The position numbers and the translations under genes were made by a program. 44,969 bases of DNA, from the NCBI GenBank assembly GCA_902552185.1, contig CACDFZ010000003.1, positions 1 to 44,969 of the forward strand. The letters run 5' to 3'. The notes beneath the pieces are model-generated. The model searched no databases. It was not told the DNA's origin and was given only the letters and a program-made list of their open reading frames with translations. Origin of the DNA: an uncultured Pelagibacteraceae bacterium. GTDB lineage: Bacteria > Pseudomonadota > Alphaproteobacteria > Pelagibacterales > Pelagibacteraceae. Positions 27,590 to 37,694 of the stretch are shown in pieces (positions within the stretch are counted from its first letter, which is position 1; every line of letters begins with the position of its first letter).

Positions 27590-29307
27590 TAAATTTTTGA
27601 ATATTCTTTAACTTCTTTTTTCTTACCTGGGTGTGTAGGTGCACCTAAATAAGCAGGCCCAACTGTTTGCGCATACTTCCATAAAGTACCTGATCCGAAT
27701 GAGGATTTTTTTGCTTTCCATTTTTTCTTTCTTGCTGATAACTGAGCTTTAGTTAATCTAACATTAATTTTTCCTTTTTTTGCATCGATATCAATTACAT
27801 CGCCATTTTTAAGTAATGCTATTGGACCTCCTAATGCTGCTTCAGGACCTACATGGCCTACACAAAATCCCCTTGTGGCACCTGAAAATCTCCCGTCTGT
27901 AATTAATGCAACTTTTTCACCTTTGCCTTGACCGTATATTGCTCCAGTTGTTGAAAGCATTTCTCTCATACCAGGGCCGCCTCGAGGTCCTTCATATCTA
28001 ATTATAATTACATCGCCATCATTATATTTTTTTGATTGCACTGCTTTCATTGCGTCTTCCTCATTATCAAAACATCTAGCTTTACCTGTAAATTGTAATT
28101 TTTTAAGACCAGCTATTTTGACTATTGCACCATCTGGTGCCAAATTTCCTTTTAAACCAACCACGCCTCCATCTGGAGATAAAGGGTTATTAAATTCTCT
28201 TAACACATTTTGATTAACATTAAATTTTACATCTTTGAGATTTTCTTTCATCGTTTTTCCCGTAACTGTCATACAGTCTCCATGTATAAATCCACCATCA
28301 AACAAAGTTTTTAACAACATCGGTACACCGCCAGCTTCCCACATATCTTTAGCCACATATTTTCCGCCAGGTTTTAAATCTGCGAGATATGGTGTTTTTT
28401 TAAAAATTTTTGCTACATCCATTAAATCAAACTTTACACCAATTTCATTTGCTAAAGCTGGTAAATGGAGAGCAGCATTGGTTGAACCACCTGTTGCAGC
28501 AACAATAGTGGCAGCATTCTCTAAAGATTTTTTTGTAACTATATCTCTTGGTTTAATATTTTGTTCTAATAAATTCATAACAGTTTGACCGCTTTCGAAT
28601 GCATACTTGTCTCTCTCTTCATATGGTGCTGGAGTACCTGCCGAATAAGGTAAAGCAAGACCAATTGCTTCTGAAACACATGCCATTGTGTTTGCAGTGA
28701 ATTGACCACCGCATGCACCTGCACTTGGACATGCAACTAGTTCAAGTTCCCTTAGTTCATCTAAAGACATTTTACCTGAGGAATGTTTACCAACAGCTTC
28801 AAAAACATCAACCACTGTTACATCTTTGCCTTTATATTTGCCAGGGAGGATTGAACCACCATAGATAAAAACACTAGGTACGTTTAGTCTTAGCATTGAC
28901 ATCATTAAACCTGGTAACGATTTATCACATCCGGCAATACCAACTAAAGCATCATAACAATGACCTCTTACTGTAAGTTCTGCTGAGTCAGCAATAATTT
29001 CTCTAGAAATTAATGATGACTTCATTCCCTCATGACCCATGGCTATGCCATCTGTAACCGTAATTGTACAAAATTCTCTTGGTGTTCCCCCAAATTGTTT
29101 TACGCCTTTTTTTACTGACTGAGCTTGTCTCATTAACGCTGTATTGCATGGAGCAGCTTCATTCCAAGTTGATACTACACCAACAAATGGCTTAGCAACA
29201 TCTTGCTCCGTTTCTCCCATTGCATAATAGAATGAACGATGAGGGGCTCTATCAGGGCCTAACGACGTATGTCGACTGGGTAATTTTTTTTTGTTTATTT
29301 TTGACAT
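27589..29307 (-). CDS. ilvD: Dihydroxy-acid dehydratase
   Basis: Dehydrates dihydroxy acids in branched-chain amino-acid (and pantothenate) synthesis, using a [2Fe-2S] or [4Fe-4S] cluster. 572 residues. Cluster cysteines are in [22 protein letters not shown] and [34 protein letters not shown] and the C-terminal [11 protein letters not shown] are typical. It follows valS by two bases, a likely operon. Confidence 0.97.
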   Translation of the reverse strand: MSKINKKKLPSRHTSLGPDRAPHRSFYYAMGETEQDVAKPFVGVVSTWNEAAPCNTALMRQAQSVKKGVKQFGGTPREFCTITVTDGIAMGHEGMKSSLISREIIADSAELTVRGHCYDALVGIAGCDKSLPGLMMSMLRLNVPSVFIYGGSILPGKYKGKDVTVVDVFEAVGKHSSGKMSLDELRELELVACPSAGACGGQFTANTMACVSEAIGLALPYSAGTPAPYEERDKYAFESGQTVMNLLEQNIKPRDIVTKKSLENAATIVAATGGSTNAALHLPALANEIGVKFDLMDVAKIFKKTPYLADLKPGGKYVAKDMWEAGGVPMLLKTLFDGGFIHGDCMTVTGKTMKENLKDVKFNVNQNVLREFNNPLSPDGGVVGLKGNLAPDGAIVKIAGLKKLQFTGKARCFDNEEDAMKAVQSKKYNDGDVIIIRYEGPRGGPGMREMLSTTGAIYGQGKGEKVALITDGRFSGATRGFCVGHVGPEAALGGPIALLKNGDVIDIDAKKGKINVRLTKAQLSARKKKWKAKKSSFGSGTLWKYAQTVGPAYLGAPTHPGKKKEVKEYSKI

Positions 29308-29309
29308 AT

Positions 29310-31958
29310 TTAATTAATACTTGATACAATACTTCTTAATTTTTCATCTTCAACAGTTAATTCTTTAATAAGGTTTTTATCATTATTAACTATATCTTTA
29401 GGAGCATTTTTTACATAAGCCTTATTGTTAAGCTTATTTTTTAAGTTAGATATTTGGTTATTTATATTTTCAATCTTTTGCAAAATTCTCTCTTTTTGAG
29501 AGGTTAAATTTACATTTTCATTAAAAGCTAAAGAGATTTTTTCCTTTAAAATTAAGATATCAATAGAATTTTTAGTATTTGCTTGCACCTTAACAATATC
29601 ATTTACTCTACCCACTTGTTTTAATAAATTTAAATTTTTGTTGATTAAATTTTTAAGTTTTTTTGACTTATCTATAAAGGAAATATCACAAAATAATTTA
29701 GGTGTAATTTTTAATTCAGCTTTTGTTGATCTTATACTTGATATTATTTCAATTAAATCATTTATATCGGTTTGATTTTTATTAAATTTAGTTGACATTT
29801 TATAATCAGGCCAGTCTGAGGATATAAGGTTGTTCTTGAAAATTATACTATATTTATTTTTAGACCAAATTGTTTCTGAAAAAAAAGGTATAAAAGGATG
29901 CAAAATTTTTAAAATATTAGCCATCATAAAAGATGAAAAAGTTTTAGCTTCTTTAATATCAGACTTATTTTTTGAATTAAAAGTTGGTTTTAAAAATTCT
30001 AAATACCAATCACAATATGAATGCCATACAAATTGATATGTATGTTTTGCCGCTTCATCAAATCTGAACGTTTCTATATTTTTTGCTATTAAATCTTTAG
30101 TTTTTATAAATTCATTAAAAATCCACTGATTAACTGGAAGTTTAATAGTCGATAGATTGATTTTTTTATCTAATTTGCATTTATTCAATTGTAGAAAATT
30201 GTTTGCACTCCATATTTTCGTAATGAAATTCCTGTTACCTATTACTCTGTCTTTTGACAATTTTACATCTCTGCCAGGTGATGCCATAGAAATTAAAGTG
30301 AAGCGCAGACTATCAGCTCCATATTCATTTATAAGTTCAAGAGGATCAATTACGTTACCTTTTGACTTTGACATTTTTTGTCCTTTTTCATCTCTAACTA
30401 GTGCATGAACATAGACCTTTTTAAATGGAGTTAATTTGTTAAAGTAGTTACCCATCATAAGCATTCTTGCTACCCAAAAAAATATTATGTCAAAACCTGT
30501 TACAAGTACCGATGTAGGATAAAATTTTTTTAATTCCTTAGTTTTTGTAGGCCATCCTAATGTAGCAAAAGGCCATAAAGCAGACGAAAACCAAGTGTCT
30601 AGAACATCTGTCTCTTGTCTTAGGACGAACTCTTTGTTTTTATTTTTTTTCTTAGCCTGACTTAAAGCTTCTGTTTTATTTTCTGCTACAAAAAGGTTAT
30701 GATGATTATCATACCAAGCTGGAATTCTGTGTCCCCACCAAATCTGACGAGATATACACCAAGGTTCTATATCTTTCATCCATTGAAAAAAAGTTTTAGT
30801 CCAATTATTAGGAAAGAAAGAAGTTTTTCCTTCATTTACAATTTTTATTGGTTTCTTGGATAATTTCTTTGCGTCTACAAACCACTGTTCAGTTAAAAAT
30901 GGTTCTATAATAGTATTTGATCGATCTCCATAAGGTACTTTATTTTTTATTGACTCAACTTTAACAAGACTCCCGTTTTCTTTTAATTTAGAAATTAAGA
31001 GTTTTCTAGCTTCAAATCTATCTAGACCGATATACTCTTTAATACCATTTTTGTTAATTTTACCATTTTTCTCAAAAATGTTTATTATTTCTAATCTATT
31101 TCTTTTTCCTACATCATAATCATTGAAATCATGAGCCGGGGTGATTTTTACAGCTCCTGAACCCTGATTAGGATCTGCATAATGATCTCTAATTATTTTA
31201 ATTTTCCTATTTACTATTGGAATAGTGACCGTTCTTCCAATTAAATTAGTGTATCTTTTATCTTTTGGATTTACAGCGATTGCTGTATCGCCCATCATAG
31301 TTTCTGGTCTAGTTGTAGCAATAGTAATTTTTTCATCAGAATTTTCCAATTGATAATTAATATAATATAGTTGTGACTGTACATCTTTTTGAATAACCTC
31401 TAAATCTGATATAGCAGTTTGAAGCTTTGTGTCCCAATTAACAAGTTTTTTATCTTTATAAATTAATTTATTCTTATAAAGACTTACAAAAACTTTAATA
31501 ACTGCTTTGGATAAGTCTTCGTCCATTGTAAATCTGGTTCTAGACCAGTCGCATGAACACCCTAATTTTTTAAGTTGGTCTAAAATTATACCTCCAGACT
31601 CCTTTTTCCAAGCCCATACTTTTTCTATAAATTTCTCCCTACCCAAATCATTTTTACTAATTCCCTCTTTTTCTAAATTATTTTCAACTACAGCTTGGGT
31701 TGCTATGCCGGCATGATCAGTTCCCGGTTGCCAAAGAGTCTCATATCCCTTCATACGATTAAATCTTACAAGCACATCCTGTAAACTGTTATTCAAAGCA
31801 TGGCCCATGTGTAATTTTCCAGTTATATTTGGTGGTGGAATTACTATGGAAAAATTTTTTTTAAGCTTATTTTTTTTAGGTTTAAATAAACCCTTTTTTA
31901 TCCAAAAATCTGAGATTTTTTTTTCTTCTTGTTGGTGATTATATTTTTTAAATTCCAT
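29310..31958 (-). CDS. valS: Valine--tRNA ligase
   Basis: Class I synthetase of 882 residues. The HIGH motif is [17 protein letters not shown] and KMSKS is [13 protein letters not shown]. The editing (CP1) domain has [20 protein letters not shown] and [19 protein letters not shown]. The C-terminal arm is a coiled coil ([19 protein letters not shown] onward). First gene of the valS-ilvD-manC unit. Pairing valS with ilvD links charging and synthesis of branched-chain amino acids. Confidence 0.97.
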   Translation of the reverse strand: MEFKKYNHQQEEKKISDFWIKKGLFKPKKNKLKKNFSIVIPPPNITGKLHMGHALNNSLQDVLVRFNRMKGYETLWQPGTDHAGIATQAVVENNLEKEGISKNDLGREKFIEKVWAWKKESGGIILDQLKKLGCSCDWSRTRFTMDEDLSKAVIKVFVSLYKNKLIYKDKKLVNWDTKLQTAISDLEVIQKDVQSQLYYINYQLENSDEKITIATTRPETMMGDTAIAVNPKDKRYTNLIGRTVTIPIVNRKIKIIRDHYADPNQGSGAVKITPAHDFNDYDVGKRNRLEIINIFEKNGKINKNGIKEYIGLDRFEARKLLISKLKENGSLVKVESIKNKVPYGDRSNTIIEPFLTEQWFVDAKKLSKKPIKIVNEGKTSFFPNNWTKTFFQWMKDIEPWCISRQIWWGHRIPAWYDNHHNLFVAENKTEALSQAKKKNKNKEFVLRQETDVLDTWFSSALWPFATLGWPTKTKELKKFYPTSVLVTGFDIIFFWVARMLMMGNYFNKLTPFKKVYVHALVRDEKGQKMSKSKGNVIDPLELINEYGADSLRFTLISMASPGRDVKLSKDRVIGNRNFITKIWSANNFLQLNKCKLDKKINLSTIKLPVNQWIFNEFIKTKDLIAKNIETFRFDEAAKHTYQFVWHSYCDWYLEFLKPTFNSKNKSDIKEAKTFSSFMMANILKILHPFIPFFSETIWSKNKYSIIFKNNLISSDWPDYKMSTKFNKNQTDINDLIEIISSIRSTKAELKITPKLFCDISFIDKSKKLKNLINKNLNLLKQVGRVNDIVKVQANTKNSIDILILKEKISLAFNENVNLTSQKERILQKIENINNQISNLKNKLNNKAYVKNAPKDIVNNDKNLIKELTVEDEKLRSIVSSIN

Positions 31959-32056
31959 TTTTATGATTTATATAGTTTATATCAAATGGAGAAAAACCTA
32001 AAAGACTTAGATTTTGCTTTATTGAAGCTATTAAATGATTTAAAAGAAGCATTATT

Positions 32057-32130
32057 GGCCACGTGGCGGAATGGTTACGCAGAGGATTGCAAATCCTTTT
32101 ATCCCAGTTCGATTCTGGGCGTGGCCTCCA
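32057..32130 (+). tRNA. tRNA-Cys(GCA)
   Basis: A 74-base tRNA. Acceptor GGCCACG/CGTGGCC, anticodon stem GAGGA/TCCTT with one G-U pair and loop TTGCAAA (anticodon GCA), T-arm CCAG-TTCGATT-CTGG, discriminator T and encoded CCA. An open reading frame runs through it but is treated as coincidental. Confidence 0.97.
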
Positions 32131-32177
32131 AAAATTTGGTTGTTTTATTATTTTAAAAAAAGTATGGTCTTTTTCAT

Positions 32178-32253
32178 TCCTCGGTAGCTCAGTTGGTAGA
32201 GCAGTTGACTGTTAATCAATTGGTCGCAGGTTCGAGTCCTGCCCGAGGAGCCA
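32178..32253 (+). tRNA. tRNA-Asn(GUU)
   Basis: A 76-base tRNA, 47 bases after tRNA-Cys on the same strand and probably in one transcript with it. Acceptor TCCTCGG/CCGAGGA, anticodon loop CTGTTAA (GTT), T-arm GCAGG-TTCGAGT-CCTGC, discriminator G and encoded CCA. Its 3' end touches the stop codon of the convergent XRE gene, with no base between. Asn(GUU) is a Tgt substrate. Confidence 0.97.
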
Positions 32254-32619
32254 CTAACCAGTTTTTTCCAATGACACTGTGTTTTTAAGTATTTGAAGGA
32301 TTTTTTCCTTTTGGGATTTAGATAAAGATGAAAAAGTTTTGCTTAAAAAAGAATAATTCAAATCTTCACTGTCATCTTGTAAATTTTTATTATCGTTAAA
32401 GTTTCTAAAATCTTCAAAAAAATAAGTGATAGGAACTTTTAAATAGTTTGAAAGCTGCATTAATCTATTAGAGCTAACTCCGTTCGTCCCTTTTTCGTAT
32501 TTTTGGATTTGTTGAAATGTTACGTTTATTGCTTCTGCTACTTTAGTTTGTGTGAGGCCAAGAGATAGTCTTCTCATTCTAAGTTTTTTTCCTAAATGTA
32601 GGTTAAAATTTTCTTCCAT
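32254..32619 (-). CDS. XRE-family transcriptional regulator
   Basis: A 121-residue DNA-binding protein. Residues about 8-65 form a Cro/C1-type helix-turn-helix (LGKKLRMRRLSLGLTQTKVA, then VTFQQIQKYEKGTNGVSSNRL), closely like the short XRE regulators widespread in alphaproteobacteria. A Ser/Asp-rich tail ends in an amphipathic helix. I chose ATG 32619 because GGGAGA lies five to six bases before it; a longer TTG start at 32637 would overlap that site. The stop directly abuts tRNA-Asn. Regulatory target not known; the preceding gene on this strand encodes a DUF6134 protein. Confidence 0.85.
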   Translation of the reverse strand: MEENFNLHLGKKLRMRRLSLGLTQTKVAEAINVTFQQIQKYEKGTNGVSSNRLMQLSNYLKVPITYFFEDFRNFNDNKNLQDDSEDLNYSFLSKTFSSLSKSQKEKILQILKNTVSLEKTG

Positions 32620-32782
32620 CCCATCTCCCAATTTCAAATATTCAACATTAATTTATCTATTTATGCAACAGCTAAGTTCAACTTGGGTTGATTTTTTTTT
32701 GCCTGTTTTGGGGGTCAAAAATGCAAAAAAAACATAAAAACACTATTGACATATTAAGAAAAAAAACAGCTAAAAATACAAA
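32620..32782 (-). promoter_or_regulatory. Leader region of the XRE gene
   Basis: A gene-free stretch of about 160 bases between the DUF6134 stop and the XRE start. It is rich in homopolymer runs (T8-T9 on the minus strand) and contains a short GC-rich island near 32700-32715. A ribosome site GGGAGA lies just before ATG 32619. No clear operator or riboswitch seen. Confidence 0.35.
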
Positions 32783-33466
32783 TTAATTAAGTTTTTTTAA
32801 TCTGTACTCCCAATTGCCCTGTTTTACAAATCTTGCTTTTAACCAAATTAATGTTTTTTCGTCATACCAAATATCGGTATTTAATTTTTTGTTGTCTGGT
32901 AATGAATTATCAGAAGATAAAAATTTAAAATGAAGTGCTTCATAATTTTTACCGTCTACTTCAATTTGTTTTTTTCCTAAGAATTCAACTTTTTGCTCTA
33001 TAATTCTTCCCGAAATTGCACTTATTTGAGCTTTTGCTTTTACAATTTCATGATTCCACCAAGTACCAACCATATAGTTTATGTCTGCATCACCTTTATA
33101 TGAAGATCCATCAATAAAAAGTTTATTTTCATCTTTATTTAAGTTTATTTTTACATATTTTTCTTTTTTATTTTGAATAGTTTTAGAACTAAAAGAAGAA
33201 AATACATTTTTTTCATAGTTTTCTTCGCTTTCTGCAAAATATTTATATAAATCTATGCCAAGTTTAGTGATTTTAAAGTTTACAACACTTTTTACGGTCA
33301 AATTTTCATTAACTCTTAAAAATTCATACTTGTGTGAGCCAATTAGTTCATTGTTTCTGAATAAATCATATTCTAAATATTTTAGTTTGGAATAATGTTC
33401 TAAATGACCAAAAGAATTTGTGTTTAAAAAAAAGTATAAAATAATTGAAACTAGTATTTTTTTCAT
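32783..33466 (-). CDS. DUF6134-like exported protein
   Basis: A 227-residue protein starting at ATG 33466 (MKKILVSIILYFFLNTNSFG), a clear signal peptide, so secreted to the periplasm. The upstream TTG start at 33505 would hide the signal and overlap the cysK-like gene. The mature part resembles DUF6134 proteins: LEYDLFRNNELIGSHKYEF, INYMVGTWWNHEIVKAKAQ and NTDIWYDEKTLIWLKARF. The family has no established function; it is predicted to be a beta-rich, lipid-binding-like periplasmic protein. Divergent from the cysK-like gene with only 12 bases between start codons. Confidence 0.72.
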   Translation of the reverse strand: MKKILVSIILYFFLNTNSFGHLEHYSKLKYLEYDLFRNNELIGSHKYEFLRVNENLTVKSVVNFKITKLGIDLYKYFAESEENYEKNVFSSFSSKTIQNKKEKYVKINLNKDENKLFIDGSSYKGDADINYMVGTWWNHEIVKAKAQISAISGRIIEQKVEFLGKKQIEVDGKNYEALHFKFLSSDNSLPDNKKLNTDIWYDEKTLIWLKARFVKQGNWEYRLKKLN

Positions 33467-33471
33467 ATAAT
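33466..33471 (+). promoter_or_regulatory. Candidate leaderless -10 box of cysK-like gene
   Basis: TATAAT ends seven bases before the ATG at 33479, and overlaps the first base of the DUF6134 start codon on the other strand. A TTGAAA at 33445-33450 gives a 15-base spacer, which is short. The transcript would start close to the ATG. Confidence 0.4.
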
Positions 33472-33478
33472 TTTTAAT

Positions 33479-34474
33479 ATGGAAATAACGAATATTATTA
33501 ATCAAATTGGTAATACACCATTAATCAAATTAAAACAAGTTTCAGAATTAACCGGATGCAATATTTATGGTAAAGCTGAATACTTTAACCCTGGAGAGTC
33601 TGTTAAAGATCGAGCGGCCCTTTATATTGTTAAAGATGCATTCGAAAAGAAAAAAATTGAAAAAGGGGGTATAATAGTCGAAGGCACTGCTGGAAATACA
33701 GGTATAGGTCTAGCTGTTGTTTGTAAAGAATATGGTTTAAATTTAAAGATAGTCATACCAAAGACCCAATCAATTGAAAAAAAAGATACTTTAAAGAGAT
33801 TGGGAGCAGAACTTATTGAAGTTGAAGCAGTTCCATACTCAAATCCTAATAATTATATTAAACAATCAAAAAAAATTGCCGAGGAATTATCAAAAAAGCA
33901 TAAATTTGGAGTCGTTTGGGGCAATCAATTTGATAACATCGTGAACACTAAAGCCCATATCGAAACAACAGCGGAAGAGATATGGTCGCAAACTTCTGGT
34001 AAAGTGGACGGTTTTACTTGTGCAGTAGGTACAGGTGGAACTTTAGCAGGAGTATCAATTGGTTTAAAAAATAAAAATAAAGATATTAAAATAGCTTTAT
34101 CGGATCCAATGGGTTCTTCATTGTACTCTTACATTAAAAATAACAAATTAGAAAGTAAGGGTAACTCCATTACAGAAGGAATCGGAACTGGAAGAATTAC
34201 TAAAAATTTTGAAAAAGCAATAATAGATGAAGCTTTTCAAACTAACGATGAAGAAGCTTTAAATATTGTATATGATTTAATCGAAAAACAAAAAATTGTT
34301 TTGGGTGGCTCATCTGGTATCAATATAGCAGGCGCTATTAAATTAGCGAAAAAATTAGGTAAAGGTAAAACAATTATAACTATATTATGTGATGATGGAA
34401 GAAGGTACGCTAGTAAAATTTTTAATAAAGAGTTTTTGAAAAGTAAAAATTTACCAATACCTAAGTGGTTATAA
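33479..34474 (+). CDS. cysK: Cysteine synthase-like PLP enzyme
   Basis: Fold-type II PLP enzyme, 331 residues, likely making cysteine from O-acetylserine and sulfide. PLP Lys43 is in [20 protein letters not shown] is the usual start. The substrate loop is [11 protein letters not shown] rather than the TSGNTG of canonical CysK. The phosphate-binding loop is [10 protein letters not shown] and the C-terminus ends LPIPKWL. It matches an alphaproteobacterial subgroup annotated as cysteine synthase A whose exact acceptor is less certain. SAR11 bacteria are known to need reduced sulfur compounds, so its physiological substrate is worth care. Convergent with aapP, overlapping by six bases. Confidence 0.88.
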   Translation: MEITNIINQIGNTPLIKLKQVSELTGCNIYGKAEYFNPGESVKDRAALYIVKDAFEKKKIEKGGIIVEGTAGNTGIGLAVVCKEYGLNLKIVIPKTQSIEKKDTLKRLGAELIEVEAVPYSNPNNYIKQSKKIAEELSKKHKFGVVWGNQFDNIVNTKAHIETTAEEIWSQTSGKVDGFTCAVGTGGTLAGVSIGLKNKNKDIKIALSDPMGSSLYSYIKNNKLESKGNSITEGIGTGRITKNFEKAIIDEAFQTNDEEALNIVYDLIEKQKIVLGGSSGINIAGAIKLAKKLGKGKTIITILCDDGRRYASKIFNKEFLKSKNLPIPKWL

Positions 34475-35200
34475 AATTTGACTTAAAAATAACTTTGTTC
34501 TATCTGATTTAGGATTTTCAAAAAAGTCTTTGGTTTTAGCTTTTTCAACTATTTTCCCCTCATCCATAAAAATCATATTATCTGCTACCTCTTTTGCAAA
34601 ACCCATCTCATGTGTGACAACTATCATTGTCATTCCCGCTTTTGCAAGATCAACCATTGCATCTAAGACTTCTTTAATCATTTCTGGGTCAAGTGCAGAT
34701 GTTGGTTCATCAAAAAGCATAATTTTTGGTTCCATACATAAAGCTCTTGCTAAAGCAGATCTTTGTTGTTGGCCACCTGATAATTGTCCAGGAAATTTTT
34801 TTGCTTGGTCAGCAATTTGAACTCTCTCTAAATTTTTCATCGCTAATGCTTCTGCATCTTTTTTTGGCATTTTTTTCACCCAAATAGGAGCTAACGTACA
34901 ATTGTCAAGAATTGATAAGTGAGGAAATAAATTGAACTGTTGAAAAACCATTCCAACTTCAGCACGAATTTTTTCAAGATCTTTTGTGTTTTCTGAAATT
35001 TCTTTTCCATCTACAATAATTTGACCATCTTGATGTTCTTCCAGCCTATTAATGCATCTTATCAAAGTAGATTTTCCAGATCCTGATGGTCCACAAATAA
35101 CTATTTTTTCTTGTTGATTTACTTCAAGATTAATATCTTTAAGAGCTTGAAACTTATCAAACCATTTATTTACATTTTTTAATTCAATAATTTTACTCAT
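34469..35200 (-). CDS. aapP: General L-amino acid ABC transporter ATPase AapP
   Basis: ATP-binding subunit of a polar amino-acid importer, 243 residues. Walker [15 protein letters not shown]-loop [11 protein letters not shown], signature [15 protein letters not shown], Walker [16 protein letters not shown], and the switch His in VVTHEMGFA are all intact. Last gene of aapJ-aapQ-aapM-aapP, directly adjacent to aapM with no gap. The end overlaps the convergent cysK-like gene. Confidence 0.96.
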   Translation of the reverse strand: MSKIIELKNVNKWFDKFQALKDINLEVNQQEKIVICGPSGSGKSTLIRCINRLEEHQDGQIIVDGKEISENTKDLEKIRAEVGMVFQQFNLFPHLSILDNCTLAPIWVKKMPKKDAEALAMKNLERVQIADQAKKFPGQLSGGQQQRSALARALCMEPKIMLFDEPTSALDPEMIKEVLDAMVDLAKAGMTMIVVTHEMGFAKEVADNMIFMDEGKIVEKAKTKDFFENPKSDRTKLFLSQIL

Positions 35201-36457
35201 TTATCTTTCAGTTTTTAATTTCTTTTCTAAATTTTGGCTATATCTACTCATAACATAACATATTACCCAAAATACTAAACCAGCAAATACATAGCCTTCC
35301 ATGGCCATTCCTAGCCATTTTGGATTAGTTTTTGCTAAATTTACCATACCAGCAAGCTCTAAAAGACCAACAACAAATATTAATGGAGTATCTTTTACTA
35401 ATGCCAAAAATGTATTGGCTATTCCTGGAATGACAAGTTTAAGAGCTTGGGGAAGAATTATTAAAAAATGCATTTTCCAATAACCCATTCCCAGTGATTT
35501 GGCTGCCTCATATTGTCCTTTAGGTAAAGCTTGTAACCCTCCTCTAACAACTTCAGCCATATAAGCGGCTTCAAATAAAGTAATCGCAATTAAAACTCTT
35601 ATCAATTTATCAACATAAGTTCCGTCTGGTAAGAACATTGGAAACATAACTGCTGACATGAATAATACCGTAATTAAAGGAACACCTCTCCATAATTCAA
35701 TAAATCCTATGGACGTATATCTGATTGCAGGAAGCTTGGATCTTCTTCCTAATGCTAAAATTGTTCCTATAGGAAAACAAAGTATTAAAGCAAATGCTGA
35801 AACTATAAATGTTAATGAAAGTCCACCCCAAGCACCAGTTTCAACATATTTTAAACCAAAATCTCCACCTGATATAAGTTTTAGACCAATTATTGGATAT
35901 ACAAATAATAAAAATATAATGATGTATTTTTTAAACTTTTGAGGGACAAAAAATGAAGCTCCAACAAGTAAAAATAGTGTTAAAAAAGCCGTGTTTATAC
36001 GCCACTGTTCTGTGTCAGGGTACAGTCCATAAACAAATCTGTTTAACCAAACTTTGACAAATACCCAGCATGCTCCGCCACTAGTGCAATCCTCTTTTGT
36101 ATTACCTGCAAAATTAGCATCAAACACAAACCAATTTAATAAAGGTGGGATGTATTTAATAAGAGCAAATATTACAAGAAGAGTTAATAATGCATTAAAA
36201 TTAGATGAATTAAAATTTGTGTTAACCTTATCAAGTAGTTTATTTCCACTAAATTCAATTCTTATTAAATAAAGACCGAATAGTCCAAATAATAAGGGAG
36301 TTAAATAACTTATTTTGCTGGGTAAAAATGCAGTTATATTTGTGCTAAAAAAAGAACTTAAAATAATGTCTATAAAACCAATAAATATAAGAGCACTTCC
36401 AGCAGCAATGAAGGAATTTAGATTTTTTTTGTCAGATTTTAGTATTGATAGATTCAT
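35201..36457 (-). CDS. aapM: General L-amino acid ABC transporter permease AapM
   Basis: Inner-membrane permease, 418 residues, about eight helices. The large periplasmic loop contains the typical region TSGGACWVFVKVWLNRFVYG. The EAA loop that docks the ATPase is RGGLQALPKGQYEAAKSLGM followed by YWKMHFLIILPQALK, and NTFLALVKDTPLIFVVGLLEL follows. Overlaps aapQ by one base. Pairs with AapQ as a heterodimer. Confidence 0.95.
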   Translation of the reverse strand: MNLSILKSDKKNLNSFIAAGSALIFIGFIDIILSSFFSTNITAFLPSKISYLTPLLFGLFGLYLIRIEFSGNKLLDKVNTNFNSSNFNALLTLLVIFALIKYIPPLLNWFVFDANFAGNTKEDCTSGGACWVFVKVWLNRFVYGLYPDTEQWRINTAFLTLFLLVGASFFVPQKFKKYIIIFLLFVYPIIGLKLISGGDFGLKYVETGAWGGLSLTFIVSAFALILCFPIGTILALGRRSKLPAIRYTSIGFIELWRGVPLITVLFMSAVMFPMFLPDGTYVDKLIRVLIAITLFEAAYMAEVVRGGLQALPKGQYEAAKSLGMGYWKMHFLIILPQALKLVIPGIANTFLALVKDTPLIFVVGLLELAGMVNLAKTNPKWLGMAMEGYVFAGLVFWVICYVMSRYSQNLEKKLKTER

Positions 36458-37635
36458 TATTTTTCCTTTATAGCCATTTTTTTATTATACCAATTCATAA
36501 ATACTGAAATAGAAAGACTTAATGATAAATAGGTAAGCATTGTAATTGAAATAATTTCAATCGCTCGACCAGTTTGCATTAATGCAGTTCCAGCAAACAC
36601 TAAAACAATATCTGGATATGCTATAGCAGCCGCTAATGATGAATTTTTTGTCAAATTTAAATATTGGTTAGTAGTAGGCGGAATTATAATTCTTAAAGCT
36701 TGCGGCATTACTACAAGTTTTAAAATTTGTCCTTTAGTTAATCCAATAGAGGCAGCGGCCTCTTTTTGACCCTTGCTTACACCTAAAATACCCGCTCTGA
36801 CATTCTCAGCAATAAAAGTTGCAGTGTACATTGATAAAGCTAAGGCTAACGAAATTAATTCAGGGATAATACTAACCCCACCTCGATATACATAAACAGT
36901 TTTAGATAATTGAGTTAGTTCAGGAATTTCAAATGATAAACTTACTCCACCAATTAAAAATGTTAAAAATGGTAAACCAATAATTAATAAAATTGATATA
37001 TACAGTGTTGGAATTTGTTTACCATACTTATCTCTTTGAGTTTGTGCGTATTTAGCTAAAAAGTAAATTAAAATAAATGCAAAAATTATTGAGTAAATAA
37101 ATATAGAAAAGTTAGTCCAAACAAATTTTGGAACATACCACCCTTTTACATTCAAAAAACTAATGTCATAAAAATTGATTGAATCTACTGTCAAAGGCAA
37201 GGCCCTTAATGCAGCGAAGTACCAGAAAAAAATTTGAAGTATTAAAGGTATATTTCTAAATATTTCCACATACCATTCTGCTGATTTTGCTACTAAATAA
37301 TTTTGAGAAAGTCTTGCTATACCAATTGTTACCCCTAAAATTGTGGCAAAGAAAATTCCTATTGCGGACACTAAAATAGTATTTAAGAGACCGACCAAAA
37401 ACGCTCTAGCATATGTATGAGACCCATCATAATCTATGAGTGAAAAAGTGATATCAAAAGAGGATTCTTGAGATAAAAAACCAAATCCAAATGAAATCCC
37501 TCTGTTTCCCATATTGCTTTGGGCGTTAATAGTAAAATAAATTACAACTAAAATTAAAAATGCAACTGTTAAAATTTGAGGTATTAAATCTTTGTTTTTA
37601 TTACTTAGGTTTAATTTAAGATTTTTAAAATTCAT
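36457..37635 (-). CDS. aapQ: General L-amino acid ABC transporter permease AapQ
   Basis: Second permease of the AapJQMP importer, 392 residues. YVEIFRNIPLILQIFFWYF and the EAA loop (AENVRAGILGVSKGQKEAAA, then IGLTKGQILKLVVMPQALR) are diagnostic, and PPTTNQYLNLTKNSSLAAAI follows. It lies 59 bases after aapJ, separated by a hairpin plus U-run, so the permeases are probably made at lower levels than the binding protein. No ribosome site is evident before the ATG. Confidence 0.95.
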   Translation of the reverse strand: MNFKNLKLNLSNKNKDLIPQILTVAFLILVVIYFTINAQSNMGNRGISFGFGFLSQESSFDITFSLIDYDGSHTYARAFLVGLLNTILVSAIGIFFATILGVTIGIARLSQNYLVAKSAEWYVEIFRNIPLILQIFFWYFAALRALPLTVDSINFYDISFLNVKGWYVPKFVWTNFSIFIYSIIFAFILIYFLAKYAQTQRDKYGKQIPTLYISILLIIGLPFLTFLIGGVSLSFEIPELTQLSKTVYVYRGGVSIIPELISLALALSMYTATFIAENVRAGILGVSKGQKEAAASIGLTKGQILKLVVMPQALRIIIPPTTNQYLNLTKNSSLAAAIAYPDIVLVFAGTALMQTGRAIEIISITMLTYLSLSLSISVFMNWYNKKMAIKEK

Positions 37636-37647
37636 TTTATGCAGAAT

Positions 37648-37680
37648 AAAAAAAAGGGCCAGATAAATCCAGCCCTTTTT
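37648..37680 (-). terminator. Intrinsic terminator/attenuator between aapJ and aapQ
   Basis: On the minus strand: AAAAAGGGCUGGA, loop UUUA, UCUGGCCCUUUUUUUU. The stem is 13 base pairs including A5-U5, GGGC/GCCC and two G-U pairs, with eight U residues on the 3' side. It starts 14 bases after the aapJ stop and ends 12 bases before the aapQ ATG. Probable partial terminator setting the binding-protein:permease ratio, or a 3' stabiliser of aapJ mRNA. Confidence 0.85.
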
Positions 37681-37694
37681 AATTTAATTAGCAA

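Noticed and set aside
32685..32782. Runs of A and T in the XRE leader considered as a repeat array
   Set aside because: Homopolymer runs of this length are scattered through the whole AT-rich window and show no periodic unit.
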